This document shows positions 42,332 through 51,281 of a stretch of DNA of 58,595 bases, piece after piece. The stretch is from Burkholderia sp. E7m39 (GTDB lineage: Bacteria; Pseudomonadota; Gammaproteobacteria; Burkholderiales; Burkholderiaceae). Both the position numbers and the translations under genes were made by a program. Within the stretch, counting starts at the first letter, position 1, and each line of letters starts with the position of its first letter. Below the pieces are notes generated by a model. It was not told where the DNA came from, did not search any database, and saw nothing but the letters and a program-made list of their open reading frames with translations. The stretch spans positions 1 to 58,595 of the forward strand of contig BBSL01000227.1 in NCBI GenBank assembly GCA_001319865.1, given 5' to 3'.

Positions 42332-44074
42332 TCAATCCGCAAGCGCCTTCACATAGCGCCCAGGCGCCGGCTCGATAGGCGGGTATTTCGCGTTTCCGGG
42401 CGCCGTGCGGGCCTTGACGGAATCGCCTGCATGCTGCTTCACCCATGTGATCCAGTGGTTCCACCAGCTGCCCGATTGCTTCTCGGACGACTCGAGCCAT
42501 GCCTCTGCGCTACCGCCCGCTCCACGATTCGTCCGATAGCCGCGCTTGTTTTTCGAAGCCGGGTTCACCACGCCGGCAATATGGCCGCTTTCGCCCAGTA
42601 CGAACTCGCGTTCACCGCCCAGCAGTTGCATCGAGCGCCAGGCCGATTGCCATGGAACGATGTGGTCTTCCTGCGTCGCGAGCAGATAGCTCGGCATGTC
42701 GACGCGTCCCAGATCGACGGGCGTTCCGCACATCGTGAGCTTGCCCGGCACGCGCAGATTGTTCTCCAGATACATGTTGCGCAAATACCAGCTATACATC
42801 GGACCGGGCAGGTTCGTCGTGTCCGCGTTCCAGTACAGCAGATCGAAAGCGGCCGGCTTGTTGCCTTTCAGGTAATTGTTCACGACGTACGGCCAGATCA
42901 GTTCATTGGCGCGCAGTGCCTGGAATACGAAGCCGAGTTCTTTCCCCGGATACAGGCCGCCGCGCCCGATCGTCCGTTCGCGCATCGACACGCCGAGTTC
43001 GTCGATGAACACGCCGAGGTCACCCGGGTCGCTGAAGTCGAGCAGTGCCGTCAGCAAGGTCACGCTGGCGACCGACTCGTCACCGTTCGCACGCATCACG
43101 GCCAGCGCCGACGACAGCATCGTCCCGCCGACGCACCAGCCCAACGTATTGACCTTGTCGGCACGCGTGATGGCGCGCGCGACTTCGATCGCCTTCATGA
43201 CGCCCTCATCGAGATACGCGTCCCAGCGCGTGTCCGCCATGTCGGCGTCGGGATTGCGCCATGACACGATGAACACCGTGAGCCCCTGTTCGACGGCAAA
43301 GCGCACGAAGGAGTTGTCGGGCTGAAGATCGAGTATGTAGAACTTGTTGATGCAGGGCGGAACGATCAGCAGCGGACGCCGCGCGACGCTCGCCGTGAGC
43401 GGCGCATACTGGATCAGCTGGAACAGGTCGTTTTCGAACACCACGGAACCTTGCGATGCCGCGACGCTGCGGCCCACTTCGAATGCGCCTCGGTCGGTGA
43501 TCGAAACGGCGCCTTGTTTCACGTCTTCGAGCAGATGCGTCAGGCCCGCGAACAAACTGCTGCCGCTCGATTCGAGCGCCTGCTGGATCACTTCCGGGTT
43601 GGTCGCGGCGAAATTCGCGGGGCTTGCGAGGTCGATGAACTGCCGAGTGAAGAAACGCAGCTTGTGCTTCTCTTTTTCGTCGAGCGTGCTTGCCTCGACG
43701 ATGTCTGCAAGCATGCGCGAATTGATCAGATAGCTCTGCTTCAGCAGGCTATACCACGCATTGCTCGACCAATCTTTCGCGTGAAAACGCCGGTCGCCGC
43801 GCGCGGGCTCGACGACGGGTTCGGGCGCCGGAAGTGTTCCCGCGATGCCGCCGATCGCGCCGCTCCAAAGCGTGGTTTGCTGCTGCCAGCAGGTGACGCC
43901 CGCGCGCATGGCGGCGTCCAACGGAGCGGGCGTCGCGGGACATACTTCCTTGCCGTCGGCGTCGACCACGGTCATCGCGGACCCGCCTGCGACGGGCAAC
44001 GACCGCCAGAAATTGAAGCCCGCAGTGAGCCACCCAGTTGCGAATTCGTTGGGCATACTAAATAACATCTTCAT
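42332..44074 (-). CDS. phaC: Class I polyhydroxyalkanoate synthase
   Basis: 580 residues. Polymerises (R)-3-hydroxyacyl-CoA into PHA granules. The lipase-box-like motif GWCVGG holds the catalytic Cys (C314); the Asp is in LLATQEDHIVPW and the His in SGHIAGVVNP. The N-terminal phaC domain (RFFTRQFIDLASPANFAATNPEV) and the W/Y-rich substrate region are typical. A GAGG-like site precedes the ATG at 44074. It is 13 bases behind phaJ on the same strand. No phaA, phaB or phasin gene is here, so this is probably an accessory synthase. Confidence 0.94.
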   Translation of the reverse strand: MKMLFSMPNEFATGWLTAGFNFWRSLPVAGGSAMTVVDADGKEVCPATPAPLDAAMRAGVTCWQQQTTLWSGAIGGIAGTLPAPEPVVEPARGDRRFHAKDWSSNAWYSLLKQSYLINSRMLADIVEASTLDEKEKHKLRFFTRQFIDLASPANFAATNPEVIQQALESSGSSLFAGLTHLLEDVKQGAVSITDRGAFEVGRSVAASQGSVVFENDLFQLIQYAPLTASVARRPLLIVPPCINKFYILDLQPDNSFVRFAVEQGLTVFIVSWRNPDADMADTRWDAYLDEGVMKAIEVARAITRADKVNTLGWCVGGTMLSSALAVMRANGDESVASVTLLTALLDFSDPGDLGVFIDELGVSMRERTIGRGGLYPGKELGFVFQALRANELIWPYVVNNYLKGNKPAAFDLLYWNADTTNLPGPMYSWYLRNMYLENNLRVPGKLTMCGTPVDLGRVDMPSYLLATQEDHIVPWQSAWRSMQLLGGEREFVLGESGHIAGVVNPASKNKRGYRTNRGAGGSAEAWLESSEKQSGSWWNHWITWVKQHAGDSVKARTAPGNAKYPPIEPAPGRYVKALAD

Positions 44075-44087
44075 CTCGACCTCGCCC

Positions 44088-44558
44088 TCACCCGTTATCG
44101 ACTGCGGATGCAGCGCGTTGCGAGGTCCGGCTGCTTCGTGCCGTCGGCATCACGATCGCGTCGCCGTCGATCACGACCTGGCCGCCCACCGTACACACCG
44201 TCGACAGCACGACGCGACGCTTTTCGGGGATCAGCTCCTTGATCGTCACTTCCGCCTGTACGGTATCGCCCGGACGCACGGGCGCCTTGAAGCGCAGGTT
44301 CTGGCCGAGATAGACCGTGCCCGGCCCAGGCAGGCGGCCCGCGATCGTGGCGGAGATGATGCTCGCGGTCAGCATGCCGTGCGCAATGCGTCCCTTGAAC
44401 GGCGTGGTTTGCGCAAACTCCTCGTTGATGTGAACCGCGTTGATATCGCCCGACGCGCCGGCGAACAGCAGGATGTCCGCTTCCGTGATGGTCTTGGCAA
44501 AGCGTGCGCTCATGCCGGGTTGCAAATCTTCGAAGTCGTATCCGTTCAGTTCGTTCAT
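44088..44558 (-). CDS. phaJ: (R)-specific enoyl-CoA hydratase, MaoC/PhaJ type
   Basis: 156 residues of the hot-dog fold. The hydratase-2 motif with catalytic Asp and His is GDINAVHINEEFA; GRIAHGML follows. It hydrates trans-2-enoyl-CoA to (R)-3-hydroxyacyl-CoA, feeding PHA synthase from fatty acid oxidation. The start at MNELNGYDF (44558) is chosen over the frame to 44723 because the fold begins there. Coupled with phaC downstream, and preceded on the same strand by an AraC regulator. Confidence 0.92.
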   Translation of the reverse strand: MNELNGYDFEDLQPGMSARFAKTITEADILLFAGASGDINAVHINEEFAQTTPFKGRIAHGMLTASIISATIAGRLPGPGTVYLGQNLRFKAPVRPGDTVQAEVTIKELIPEKRRVVLSTVCTVGGQVVIDGDAIVMPTARSSRTSQRAASAVDNG

Positions 44559-44719
44559 GCTTTGTCCAGTGCGAAAAATGCGGGCGCGTGGCCTCGGTCG
44601 ATCGGTCAGTGACGACATCGTAGAGTCGAGCGCTGCTGATTCGCGTGTCCGATCCTGCCTTTGCAGTGACAAACCATGCCATCGGCGATCGTCCCAAGTC
44701 GCGACGATCGCCGTGCCGC

Positions 44720-45721
44720 TCATGTCGCCTGACTATTGCGCCAGTTGCGCGGCGTCATATGGAATTGCGCAGTGAACCACTTGGTGAACGAACTTTGCTG
44801 CGAGTAGCCGAGCAACACCGAAACGCGTCCGATCGGATAGCGCGGGTTGCTCATGTAGCGTACGGCAAGCTCGCACCGCACTTCCTCGACGAGCTTCGAG
44901 AAGCTGGTATCCGCCGATTCGAGCTGGCGCTGCATGGTCCGCACGCTCAGATGCAAATGGCGCGCAACGAGATCGACGGTGGCCTGTTCGAGCGGCAGCA
45001 GCAGATAGATCGCCTTGCGCACTTCCAGCGAAGTCGAATCCGTCGTCGCGGCATTCAGCGAATCCGCGAGGCTTTCGGCATATCGCACCAGCTCGGGGTC
45101 GGCGGCGGGATTCGGAAAGTCGAGATCGGCGGCCGCGCACACGAACCCGTTGAAGTCGCTGCCGAACTGCAGCGGACAGCCGAAGAACCGTCGATGAAAC
45201 GTCATGTCGGCGGGCGCGCCATGAACGAAATGGACAGCGCGCGGCTTCCAGTGGTCGCCGAGCAGCGCGCTGGAGTGGCGCGCGAGGACCGCGACGGCAA
45301 GCTCGATGGCCTGCCGCGTCGGCGTGCCCGGTTCGACGACGAGTTCCTCGCGGATGGTGACCGTCTCACCCGTGTCTTCGACGTAGACGGCGAGTGCTTC
45401 GTTAAGCAGATGCCGATATTCGGCGGCCGCCATCAAGACTTCGCGCAGCGTGCGTTTGTGCGCGAGCAGAACATTCACCACGCCTGTGCCGAACTTGTGC
45501 CGCGTTTCCGCCATCCGCAACGCTAGCGTGGGGCAGGAAGCCTTGTCAGCCGTGAATTCCAGCAACCGGCAACAGGCGGCGGCGGGCACGCGATCGTCCG
45601 GGTTGGCGAGCGCCGCCGCATCGATCCCGAACTGCTGCGCGAGCTCGGACGCATTCAGTCCGAGCGCGCGTGTCACGTCGAAGTAGCCGCTCATCGCCAC
45701 AGAGCGCAACATGGTCGTCAT
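44720..45721 (-). CDS. AraC-family regulator (Arabinose_bd-type N-domain)
   Basis: 333 residues. The N-terminal ~200 residues (VTRALGLNASELAQQFGIDAAALANPDDRVPAAACCRLLEFTADK ...) are the sensor seen in OruR/ArgR-like regulators; the double helix-turn-helix at the C-terminus is RHLHLSVRTMQRQLESADTSFSKLVEEVRCELAVRYMSNPRYPIGRVSVLLGYSQQSSFTKWF. It is divergent from the BKACE operon across 205 bases and upstream of phaJ on the same strand, so it could control either side; the divergent operon is the better candidate. Confidence 0.88.
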   Translation of the reverse strand: MTTMLRSVAMSGYFDVTRALGLNASELAQQFGIDAAALANPDDRVPAAACCRLLEFTADKASCPTLALRMAETRHKFGTGVVNVLLAHKRTLREVLMAAAEYRHLLNEALAVYVEDTGETVTIREELVVEPGTPTRQAIELAVAVLARHSSALLGDHWKPRAVHFVHGAPADMTFHRRFFGCPLQFGSDFNGFVCAAADLDFPNPAADPELVRYAESLADSLNAATTDSTSLEVRKAIYLLLPLEQATVDLVARHLHLSVRTMQRQLESADTSFSKLVEEVRCELAVRYMSNPRYPIGRVSVLLGYSQQSSFTKWFTAQFHMTPRNWRNSQAT

Positions 45722-45926
45722 TTCCGCTCTCCGTATGACGTTTTTCGCGGCGCCCGCGTTTCGCTTTCAGCGTACTTGGTGTTTTCACCGAGTGGCATCA
45801 AAGGCGAAATGATTGGCGCCCAATGACAAAAGTGTAGCGCGCAATTCCCGTACTGTTGCGGTTATGGGTTCGGTGCGCGCGAGGTTCGCAGCATCGGCCA
45901 GCCTTCCCCACACATTGGAGACAGAG

Positions 45927-46982
45927 ATGCAGTTCCTCGACGATTCGTTGCACCCCGAGAATCAGGACAAGGTTGTCATTACGACGGCCCCGTATGGCCC
46001 CGAATGGATGCCGTCGGACTTTCCCGAAGATATCCCTGTGACGATGGATCAGCAGATCCAGAAGGCCGTCGATTGCTATAACGCCGGCGCCACCGTGCTG
46101 CACCTGCACGTGCGCGAACTGGACGGCAAGGGTTCGAAGCGCCTGTCGAAGTTCAACGAGCTGATCGCAGGCGTGCGCGCCGCGGTGCCCGACATGATCA
46201 TCCAGGTGGGCGGCTCGATCTCGTTCGCGCCGGAAGACGAAGGTCAGGCCGCGAAGTGGCTGTCCGACGATACGCGTCACATGCTCGCCGATCTCGACCC
46301 GAAGCCGGACCAGGTGACCGTCGCGATCAACACCACGCAGATGAACATCATGGAGCTGCTTTATCCGGAGTATCTGGAAGGCACGTCGCTGTCGAATCCG
46401 GCGTTCATGGCGGCCTACAGCGAGATGACCGTGCCCGCGGGCCCGGCGTGGGTCGAGGAGCATCTGCGCCGCCTGCAGGCCGCGGGCATCCAGCCGCACT
46501 TCCAGCTCACGGGCATCCATGCGCTCGAAACGCTCGAGCGCCTCGTGCGCAAGGGCGTCTACAAGGGACCGCTGAACCTCACGTGGATCGGCATTGGTGG
46601 CGGCTTCGACGGCCCGAATCCGTTCAACTTCTTCAACTTCGTGCATCGCGCGCCGGACGGCTGCGTGCTCACGGCCGAATCGCTGCTGAAGAACGTGCTG
46701 CCGTTCAACATGATGGCGATGTCGATGGGCCTGCATCCGCGCTGCGGCATCGAAGACACGATCATCGACCAGCATGGCAACCGCTTTACGTCGGTGCAGC
46801 AGATCGAGCAGTGCGTGCGCGTTGCACGCGAACTCGGACGCGAGATCGCGACGGGCAAGGAAGCCCGCGACATCTACCGCATCGGCGTTCAATACGACTC
46901 GATCGACGAGACGCTCGCCGCCAACGGCATGGCGCCGAACCGCGAGACAGGTGTGAGGAATCTGCCGCTGCGCGCGGCGTGA
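45927..46982 (+). CDS. BKACE-family beta-keto acid cleavage enzyme
   Basis: 351 residues, formerly DUF849. These Zn-dependent TIM barrels condense a beta-keto acid with acetyl-CoA and cleave it to acetoacetate and a new acyl-CoA. Zinc ligands include H59 and H61 in VLHLHVRE; further blocks are VAINTTQMNIM, GGSISFAPEDEG and IGIGGGFDGPNPFN. The start at 45927 follows GGAGA. It is the first gene of a long operon with a transporter, dioxygenase, Rieske protein and acyl-CoA ligase, so it probably carries out the C-C cleavage of an unknown beta-keto intermediate. It is followed by a hairpin and the MFS gene. Confidence 0.9.
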   Translation: MQFLDDSLHPENQDKVVITTAPYGPEWMPSDFPEDIPVTMDQQIQKAVDCYNAGATVLHLHVRELDGKGSKRLSKFNELIAGVRAAVPDMIIQVGGSISFAPEDEGQAAKWLSDDTRHMLADLDPKPDQVTVAINTTQMNIMELLYPEYLEGTSLSNPAFMAAYSEMTVPAGPAWVEEHLRRLQAAGIQPHFQLTGIHALETLERLVRKGVYKGPLNLTWIGIGGGFDGPNPFNFFNFVHRAPDGCVLTAESLLKNVLPFNMMAMSMGLHPRCGIEDTIIDQHGNRFTSVQQIEQCVRVARELGREIATGKEARDIYRIGVQYDSIDETLAANGMAPNRETGVRNLPLRAA

Positions 46983-47002
46983 TGACAAGGCAGTACCCAT
47001 AA

Positions 47003-47035
47003 GCGGCTGTGCCGTCTGCGGGCAGACGCAGCCGC
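47003..47035 (+). other. Intercistronic hairpin between BKACE and MFS genes
   Basis: GCGGCTG/CAGCCGC and CGTCTGC/GCAGACG pair into a ~14-bp stem with a 3-base bulge and a GG loop, with no T-run. It may protect the BKACE message or attenuate the distal genes. Confidence 0.5.
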
Positions 47036-47064
47036 AATCGAACGAGACATGCAGGAGACAAATC

Positions 47065-48387
47065 ATGCTGATGCAGCATGCCGAGCCCACAACGGGCGAT
47101 ATTTCCGCCACACGAACGGACGTGCGCGCCTATGCGTGGATAGTCTTTGCGCTGACCGTCGGATTGCTGCTTTCCGACTACATGTCGCGGCAGGTGTTGA
47201 ATGCCGTATTTCCGCTGCTCAAGAGCGCATGGCATCTGTCCGACACGCAGCTGGGCTCGCTCAGCAGCGTGGTCGCGCTGATGGTGGGCGTGCTCACGTT
47301 TCCGCTGTCGGTGCTGGCGGATCGCTGGGGCCGCGTGAAGAGCATCGTGCTGATGGCGACGATGTGGAGTCTCGCGACGCTCGGCTGCGCGATCTCGACC
47401 AACTACGGCGAGATGCTGCTGGCGCGCGCCTTTGTCGGCATCGGCGAGGCGGCATACGGCAGCGTTGGAATCGCCGTCGTCCTGAGCATTTTTCCGGCGC
47501 GGTTGCGTGCCACGCTCACGGGCGCCTTCATGGCGGGCGGCGCGTTCGGCTCGGTGCTGGGCATGGCTGTGGGCGGCGCGGTGGCGGCTCACATGGGTTG
47601 GCGCTGGGCATTCGGCGCGATGGCGGTGATGGGGATCGCGCTGGTGATCGTCTACCGGTTCGTCGTCACTGAAAAGCGTCTGGCGCCACTGCAGCCCGCA
47701 AGCGTGAGCCGGCACGAAGAAGGACTTGGCGTGCGCATGAGCTTTCGCACGCTGATGAAGGGACTGTTCTCGACGAAGTCCGTGGTGTGCGCGTACGTGG
47801 GCAGCGGCATTCATCTGCTCGTGCCCGCCGCGCTCTGGGCATGGATGCCGAGCTTCCTGAACCGCTACTACGCGATGCCCGCCGGCAAGGCGGCCACGAC
47901 GGCGGCGTTGTTCGTGCTGGTGACGGGCCTCGGCATGGTGGTGTGCGGCAACCTGGCAGACCGGCTCAGCAAGCATGGGCGGGAGAGAAAGTGGACAGCC
48001 GCGATCGCCTTCTGCCTGACGTGTTTCGCGTTGCTCGCGATCGGCTTTTGTCTGCCCGCCGGCCCGCTGCAACTCATGCTGATCGGCGCGGGCATGTTCT
48101 TCAGCGCCGGCGCGACGGGTCCGTCGGGCGCAATGGTGGCGAACCTCACGCCGCCGTCGATTCACGCCTCGGCGTTCGCGACGTTGACACTGGCGAACAA
48201 CCTGCTGGGTCTCGCGCCTGCCGCTGTGCTCACGGGTGTGATCGCCGATCGCATCGGCTTGCTTGGCGCGCTGCAGTTCGTTCCCGTTGCGCCCCTTGTC
48301 GCGGCCGTCGCGTTCTATATCGGCAAGCGCAGCTATACGGGCGACCTGGATCGTCTGAACGCGCTGCGCGGCGAGGCGCGCAACTGA
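47065..48387 (+). CDS. MFS transporter, organic-acid uptake type
   Basis: 440 residues, 12 helices. First-loop motif FPLSVLADRWGRVKSIVLMAT; GIGEAAYGSVGIAVVLSIFPARLRATLTGAFMAGGAFGSVLGMAVGG is typical of the spinster/D-galactonate-like uptake group. It is placed after BKACE and before the oxidoreductase, and TGCAGGAG precedes Met 47065. It probably imports the operon's substrate; the outer-membrane step could be the porin at the operon end. Confidence 0.88.
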   Translation: MLMQHAEPTTGDISATRTDVRAYAWIVFALTVGLLLSDYMSRQVLNAVFPLLKSAWHLSDTQLGSLSSVVALMVGVLTFPLSVLADRWGRVKSIVLMATMWSLATLGCAISTNYGEMLLARAFVGIGEAAYGSVGIAVVLSIFPARLRATLTGAFMAGGAFGSVLGMAVGGAVAAHMGWRWAFGAMAVMGIALVIVYRFVVTEKRLAPLQPASVSRHEEGLGVRMSFRTLMKGLFSTKSVVCAYVGSGIHLLVPAALWAWMPSFLNRYYAMPAGKAATTAALFVLVTGLGMVVCGNLADRLSKHGRERKWTAAIAFCLTCFALLAIGFCLPAGPLQLMLIGAGMFFSAGATGPSGAMVANLTPPSIHASAFATLTLANNLLGLAPAAVLTGVIADRIGLLGALQFVPVAPLVAAVAFYIGKRSYTGDLDRLNALRGEARN

Positions 48388-48428
48388 CAACGAATGTGCA
48401 GTACGAGTAAAGGATAGGAGATTCAACC

Positions 48429-49409
48429 ATGGCAAAAGCAGTGCGTTTTCATGAAACGGGCGGCCCCGAAGTCCTTCGCTACGAGGACGTCGAAGTCGGC
48501 GAGCCGGGGCCCGGACAGGTCCGTCTGCGCCACGAGGCGGTGGGCCTGAACTTCGCCGACACCTATTTCCGCAGCGGCCTGTACCCGGTGCCGCTGCCCG
48601 CCGGAATGGGCGTCGAAGCGGCGGGCGTGATCGAGGCGATCGGCCCGGATGTGACGAACCTGGCCGTCGGCGATCGCGTGACCTACACGGGCTTCATCAA
48701 CACGCTTGGCGCATACAGCACCGAGCGCGTGATTCCGGCGGCGCCGCTGATCAAGCTGCCGGACGCAATTTCTTGTGAGACGGCGGCGGGCATGACGATG
48801 CGCGGTCTGACGGCGGCGTATCTGATGCGCCGCATCCACGACTTCAAGCAAGGCGACACGATCCTGCTGCACGCGGCAGCGGGCGGCGTGGGGCTGATCG
48901 TCTCGCAATGGGCGAAGCTGATGGGCCTGACCGTGATCGGCACGGTCTCGACGGAAGCCAAGGGCGAAGTGGCGCGTGCACACGGCTGCGACCATATCGT
49001 CTACTACGGCCGCGAAAACGTGGCCAAGCGCGTGCGCGATCTGACGGATGGCGTCGGCGTGAACGTCGTGTTCGACAGCGTCGGCAAGGATACTTTCGAG
49101 GCCTCGCTCGATTCGTTGAAGCGCCGCGGCCTGATGGTCTGCGTCGGCACCGCGTCGGGCCCGATTCCGCCGTTCAATCCGCAGCTGCTGGCGATCAAGG
49201 GCTCGTTGTACATGACGCGTCCGGCGCTTGCCGACTACATCGCCGACCCTGCCGAGAAGAACGACCTTGCTGGCGAGATCTTCGGGCACATCGCCGCGGG
49301 CCGTATCAGGATCGAACTCAACCAGCGCTATGCGCTCGAGGACGCGGCGCAAGCACACCGCGATCTCGAATCGCGCAAGACGACGGGTTCATCCGTCTTT
49401 GTGGTGTAA
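48429..49409 (+). CDS. NADPH:quinone oxidoreductase (zinc-free MDR)
   Basis: 326 residues. Cofactor motif AAAGGVGLIVSQWAKLMGLTVIGTVST and family blocks GLNFADTYFRSGLYPVPLPAGMGVEAAGVI and NVVFDSVGKDTFEASL mark a QOR-type medium-chain reductase without structural zinc. It would reduce quinones or enones. Start after GGAG; 41 bases behind the MFS gene. In this operon it could reduce an alpha,beta-unsaturated intermediate. Confidence 0.9.
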   Translation: MAKAVRFHETGGPEVLRYEDVEVGEPGPGQVRLRHEAVGLNFADTYFRSGLYPVPLPAGMGVEAAGVIEAIGPDVTNLAVGDRVTYTGFINTLGAYSTERVIPAAPLIKLPDAISCETAAGMTMRGLTAAYLMRRIHDFKQGDTILLHAAAGGVGLIVSQWAKLMGLTVIGTVSTEAKGEVARAHGCDHIVYYGRENVAKRVRDLTDGVGVNVVFDSVGKDTFEASLDSLKRRGLMVCVGTASGPIPPFNPQLLAIKGSLYMTRPALADYIADPAEKNDLAGEIFGHIAAGRIRIELNQRYALEDAAQAHRDLESRKTTGSSVFVV

Positions 49410-49419
49410 GGAGCGAATC

Positions 49420-50268
49420 ATGCGAGTCGAACAACTGACCTGCGCGATCGGCGCTGAACTGACGGGCGTCAATCTCGCCGACGCGATCCACGACGACGGT
49501 CTTTTCGCCGAAATCCGCGCGGCGCTGCTTCAGCATCGCGTGCTGTTTCTACGCGACCAGGACATCACGCGCGCGCAGCACGTTGCGTTTGCGCGCCGCT
49601 TCGGCGAACTGGAAGACCATCCCGTCGCGGGCAGTGATCCCGAGTATCCCGGTCTCGTGCGCATCTACAAGAATCCGGATCAGCCCAACGATCGGTACGA
49701 AAACGCCTGGCATGCGGACGCCACCTGGCGCGAAGCGCCGCAATTCGGCGCCGTGCTGCGCTGCCTCGAGTGTCCGCCCGTCGGCGGCGACACGATGTGG
49801 GCGAACATGGTGCTCGCCTACGAGAACCTGCCGCAGCACGTGAAGAGCCAGATCGCCGATCTGCGCGCCCGCCACAGCATCGAGGCGAGCTTCGGCGCGG
49901 CGATGCCCGCCGACAAGCGCCTCGCGCTGAAAGCGCAATTCCCGGACGCCGAGCATCCCGTTGTGCGCACGCATCCTGAAACGGACGAGAAGGTGCTGTT
50001 CGTGAATGCGTTCACCACGCACTTCACCAACTATCACACGCCGGAGCGCGTGCGTTTCGGGCAGGACGCGAATCCCGGCGCTGGCGATCTGCTGCGCTAT
50101 CTCGTGAGCCAGGCGTACATCCCCGAGTACCAGGTGCGCTGGCGCTGGCGGAAGAACAGCATCGCGATCTGGGACAACCGCAGCACGCAGCACTATGCGG
50201 TGATGGACTACGCGCCGTGCCATCGCAAGATGGAGCGCGCGGGAATTATCGGCGACAAGCCGTATTGA
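49420..50268 (+). CDS. TauD/TfdA-family 2-oxoglutarate-dependent dioxygenase
   Basis: 282 residues. Fe(II) ligands H98 and D100 (WHADATW) and the distal H258 (STQHYAVMDY) are present, with R273 as the 2-oxoglutarate-binding Arg candidate. The family hydroxylates taurine, alkylsulfates, aryloxyacetates or gamma-butyrobetaine, usually at a carbon next to a heteroatom. AAGGAG precedes Met 49420, 10 bases after the QOR stop. It may open the catabolic sequence by C-hydroxylation or ether/C-heteroatom cleavage. Confidence 0.91.
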   Translation: MRVEQLTCAIGAELTGVNLADAIHDDGLFAEIRAALLQHRVLFLRDQDITRAQHVAFARRFGELEDHPVAGSDPEYPGLVRIYKNPDQPNDRYENAWHADATWREAPQFGAVLRCLECPPVGGDTMWANMVLAYENLPQHVKSQIADLRARHSIEASFGAAMPADKRLALKAQFPDAEHPVVRTHPETDEKVLFVNAFTTHFTNYHTPERVRFGQDANPGAGDLLRYLVSQAYIPEYQVRWRWRKNSIAIWDNRSTQHYAVMDYAPCHRKMERAGIIGDKPY

Positions 50269-50290
50269 TCGCGAGGGCAAGGTCGTCGTC

Positions 50291-50851
50291 ATGACACTCG
50301 ATAGCACACCGACTGTTCTGATCGTGCCGGGTTTGCGCGATCACGTCGCGGAGCACTGGCAAACGCGGCTGGAGCGCACGCTGCCGAAGGCGGTGTCCGT
50401 CGCGCCGCTGGAGCACGACAAGCTGAGCCGCGCCGCGCGCGTGGCGGCGCTCGATGCCGCCGTGGCCCGCATCGACGGCCCGGTGATCCTGGTCGCGCAC
50501 AGCGCAGGCGTGATGATCACCGTGCATTGGGCGCAGCAACACCGCCGCAAGATTCACGGCGCGCTGCTCGCCGCGCCCGCCGATCTCGAACAGCCGCTGC
50601 CCGCGGGTTACCCGGACATCGATACGCTCGCCGAAAACGGCTGGCATCCCGTGCCGCGCAGACGCCTGCCGTTTCCGAGCATCGTCGGCGCGAGCCGCAA
50701 CGATCCGCTTGCGCGCTTCGAGCGCGTGACGGACATGGCGTATGACTGGGGCAGCCGCCTCGTCGACCTGGGCGAGGTCGGTCATCTGAACCCCGCTGCG
50801 GGCTTCGGCGAATGGCCGATGGCGAAGACGCTGATTCAGCAGCTGATCTGA
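50291..50851 (+). CDS. RBBP9/YdeN-family serine hydrolase
   Basis: 186 residues of the compact alpha/beta-hydrolase group. Nucleophile S71 in VAHSAG, Asp in ASRNDPLARF and His in GHLNPAAGFGEW make the triad; the N-terminus PTVLIVPGLRDHVAEHWQT is diagnostic. It could hydrolyse an ester, lactone or thioester intermediate. It is 22 bases after the dioxygenase gene and ahead of the Rieske gene. Confidence 0.9.
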   Translation: MTLDSTPTVLIVPGLRDHVAEHWQTRLERTLPKAVSVAPLEHDKLSRAARVAALDAAVARIDGPVILVAHSAGVMITVHWAQQHRRKIHGALLAAPADLEQPLPAGYPDIDTLAENGWHPVPRRRLPFPSIVGASRNDPLARFERVTDMAYDWGSRLVDLGEVGHLNPAAGFGEWPMAKTLIQQLI

Positions 50852-50885
50852 CGCAACCGTTTATTGGCAACGAAAGGAACCTGCG

Positions 50886-51281
50886 ATGACACGTCAGGTA
50901 GAGGTAGGTATTGCCGGCGAAATCGCGGGTGGCCAGCGCAAGCTGGTGTTCGTCGAGGGCCGCAGCGTCGTGCTCTTCAACATCGAAGGCACGATCCACG
51001 CGATCGACGCCGCGTGTCCCCACAACGGCGCATCGCTCGCCAGTGGCCGGCTCGACGGCTGCGTGCTGAGCTGCCCCGCGCACGGACTGCGCTTCGACGT
51101 TCGAACGGGCTGCATGGCGGGCGCAGCCGGCCTGAATCTGGTCCGGTACGCCGTCGCGACGGTGGACGCGAAACTCGTCGTGACGCTCGACGAACAGGGC
51201 GCGATGCGCCCGGAAGCAACAGAGGACAGCGCGGTGCAACACTGCGCGAGCAATCGGGAGAAGCAGAAATGCAAGGTTTGA
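50886..51281 (+). CDS. Rieske [2Fe-2S] ferredoxin-like protein
   Basis: 131 residues. Cluster ligands C44 and H46 (CPHNGA) and C63 and H66 (CPAHGLRFD) are complete. The protein has no catalytic oxygenase domain, so it acts as an electron carrier, for a Rieske oxygenase elsewhere or another partner. A charged C-terminal extension (~20 residues) is unusual. GAAAGGAA precedes the start. Its 3' end overlaps the acyl-CoA ligase start by 13 bases. Confidence 0.9.
   Translation: MTRQVEVGIAGEIAGGQRKLVFVEGRSVVLFNIEGTIHAIDAACPHNGASLASGRLDGCVLSCPAHGLRFDVRTGCMAGAAGLNLVRYAVATVDAKLVVTLDEQGAMRPEATEDSAVQHCASNREKQKCKV

Noticed and set aside
45812..45824. ATTGG-CGC-CCAAT palindrome in the AraC/BKACE gap as an AraC site
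   Set aside because: AraC proteins usually bind direct repeats and a 13-base symmetric element can occur by chance; not listed as a site.
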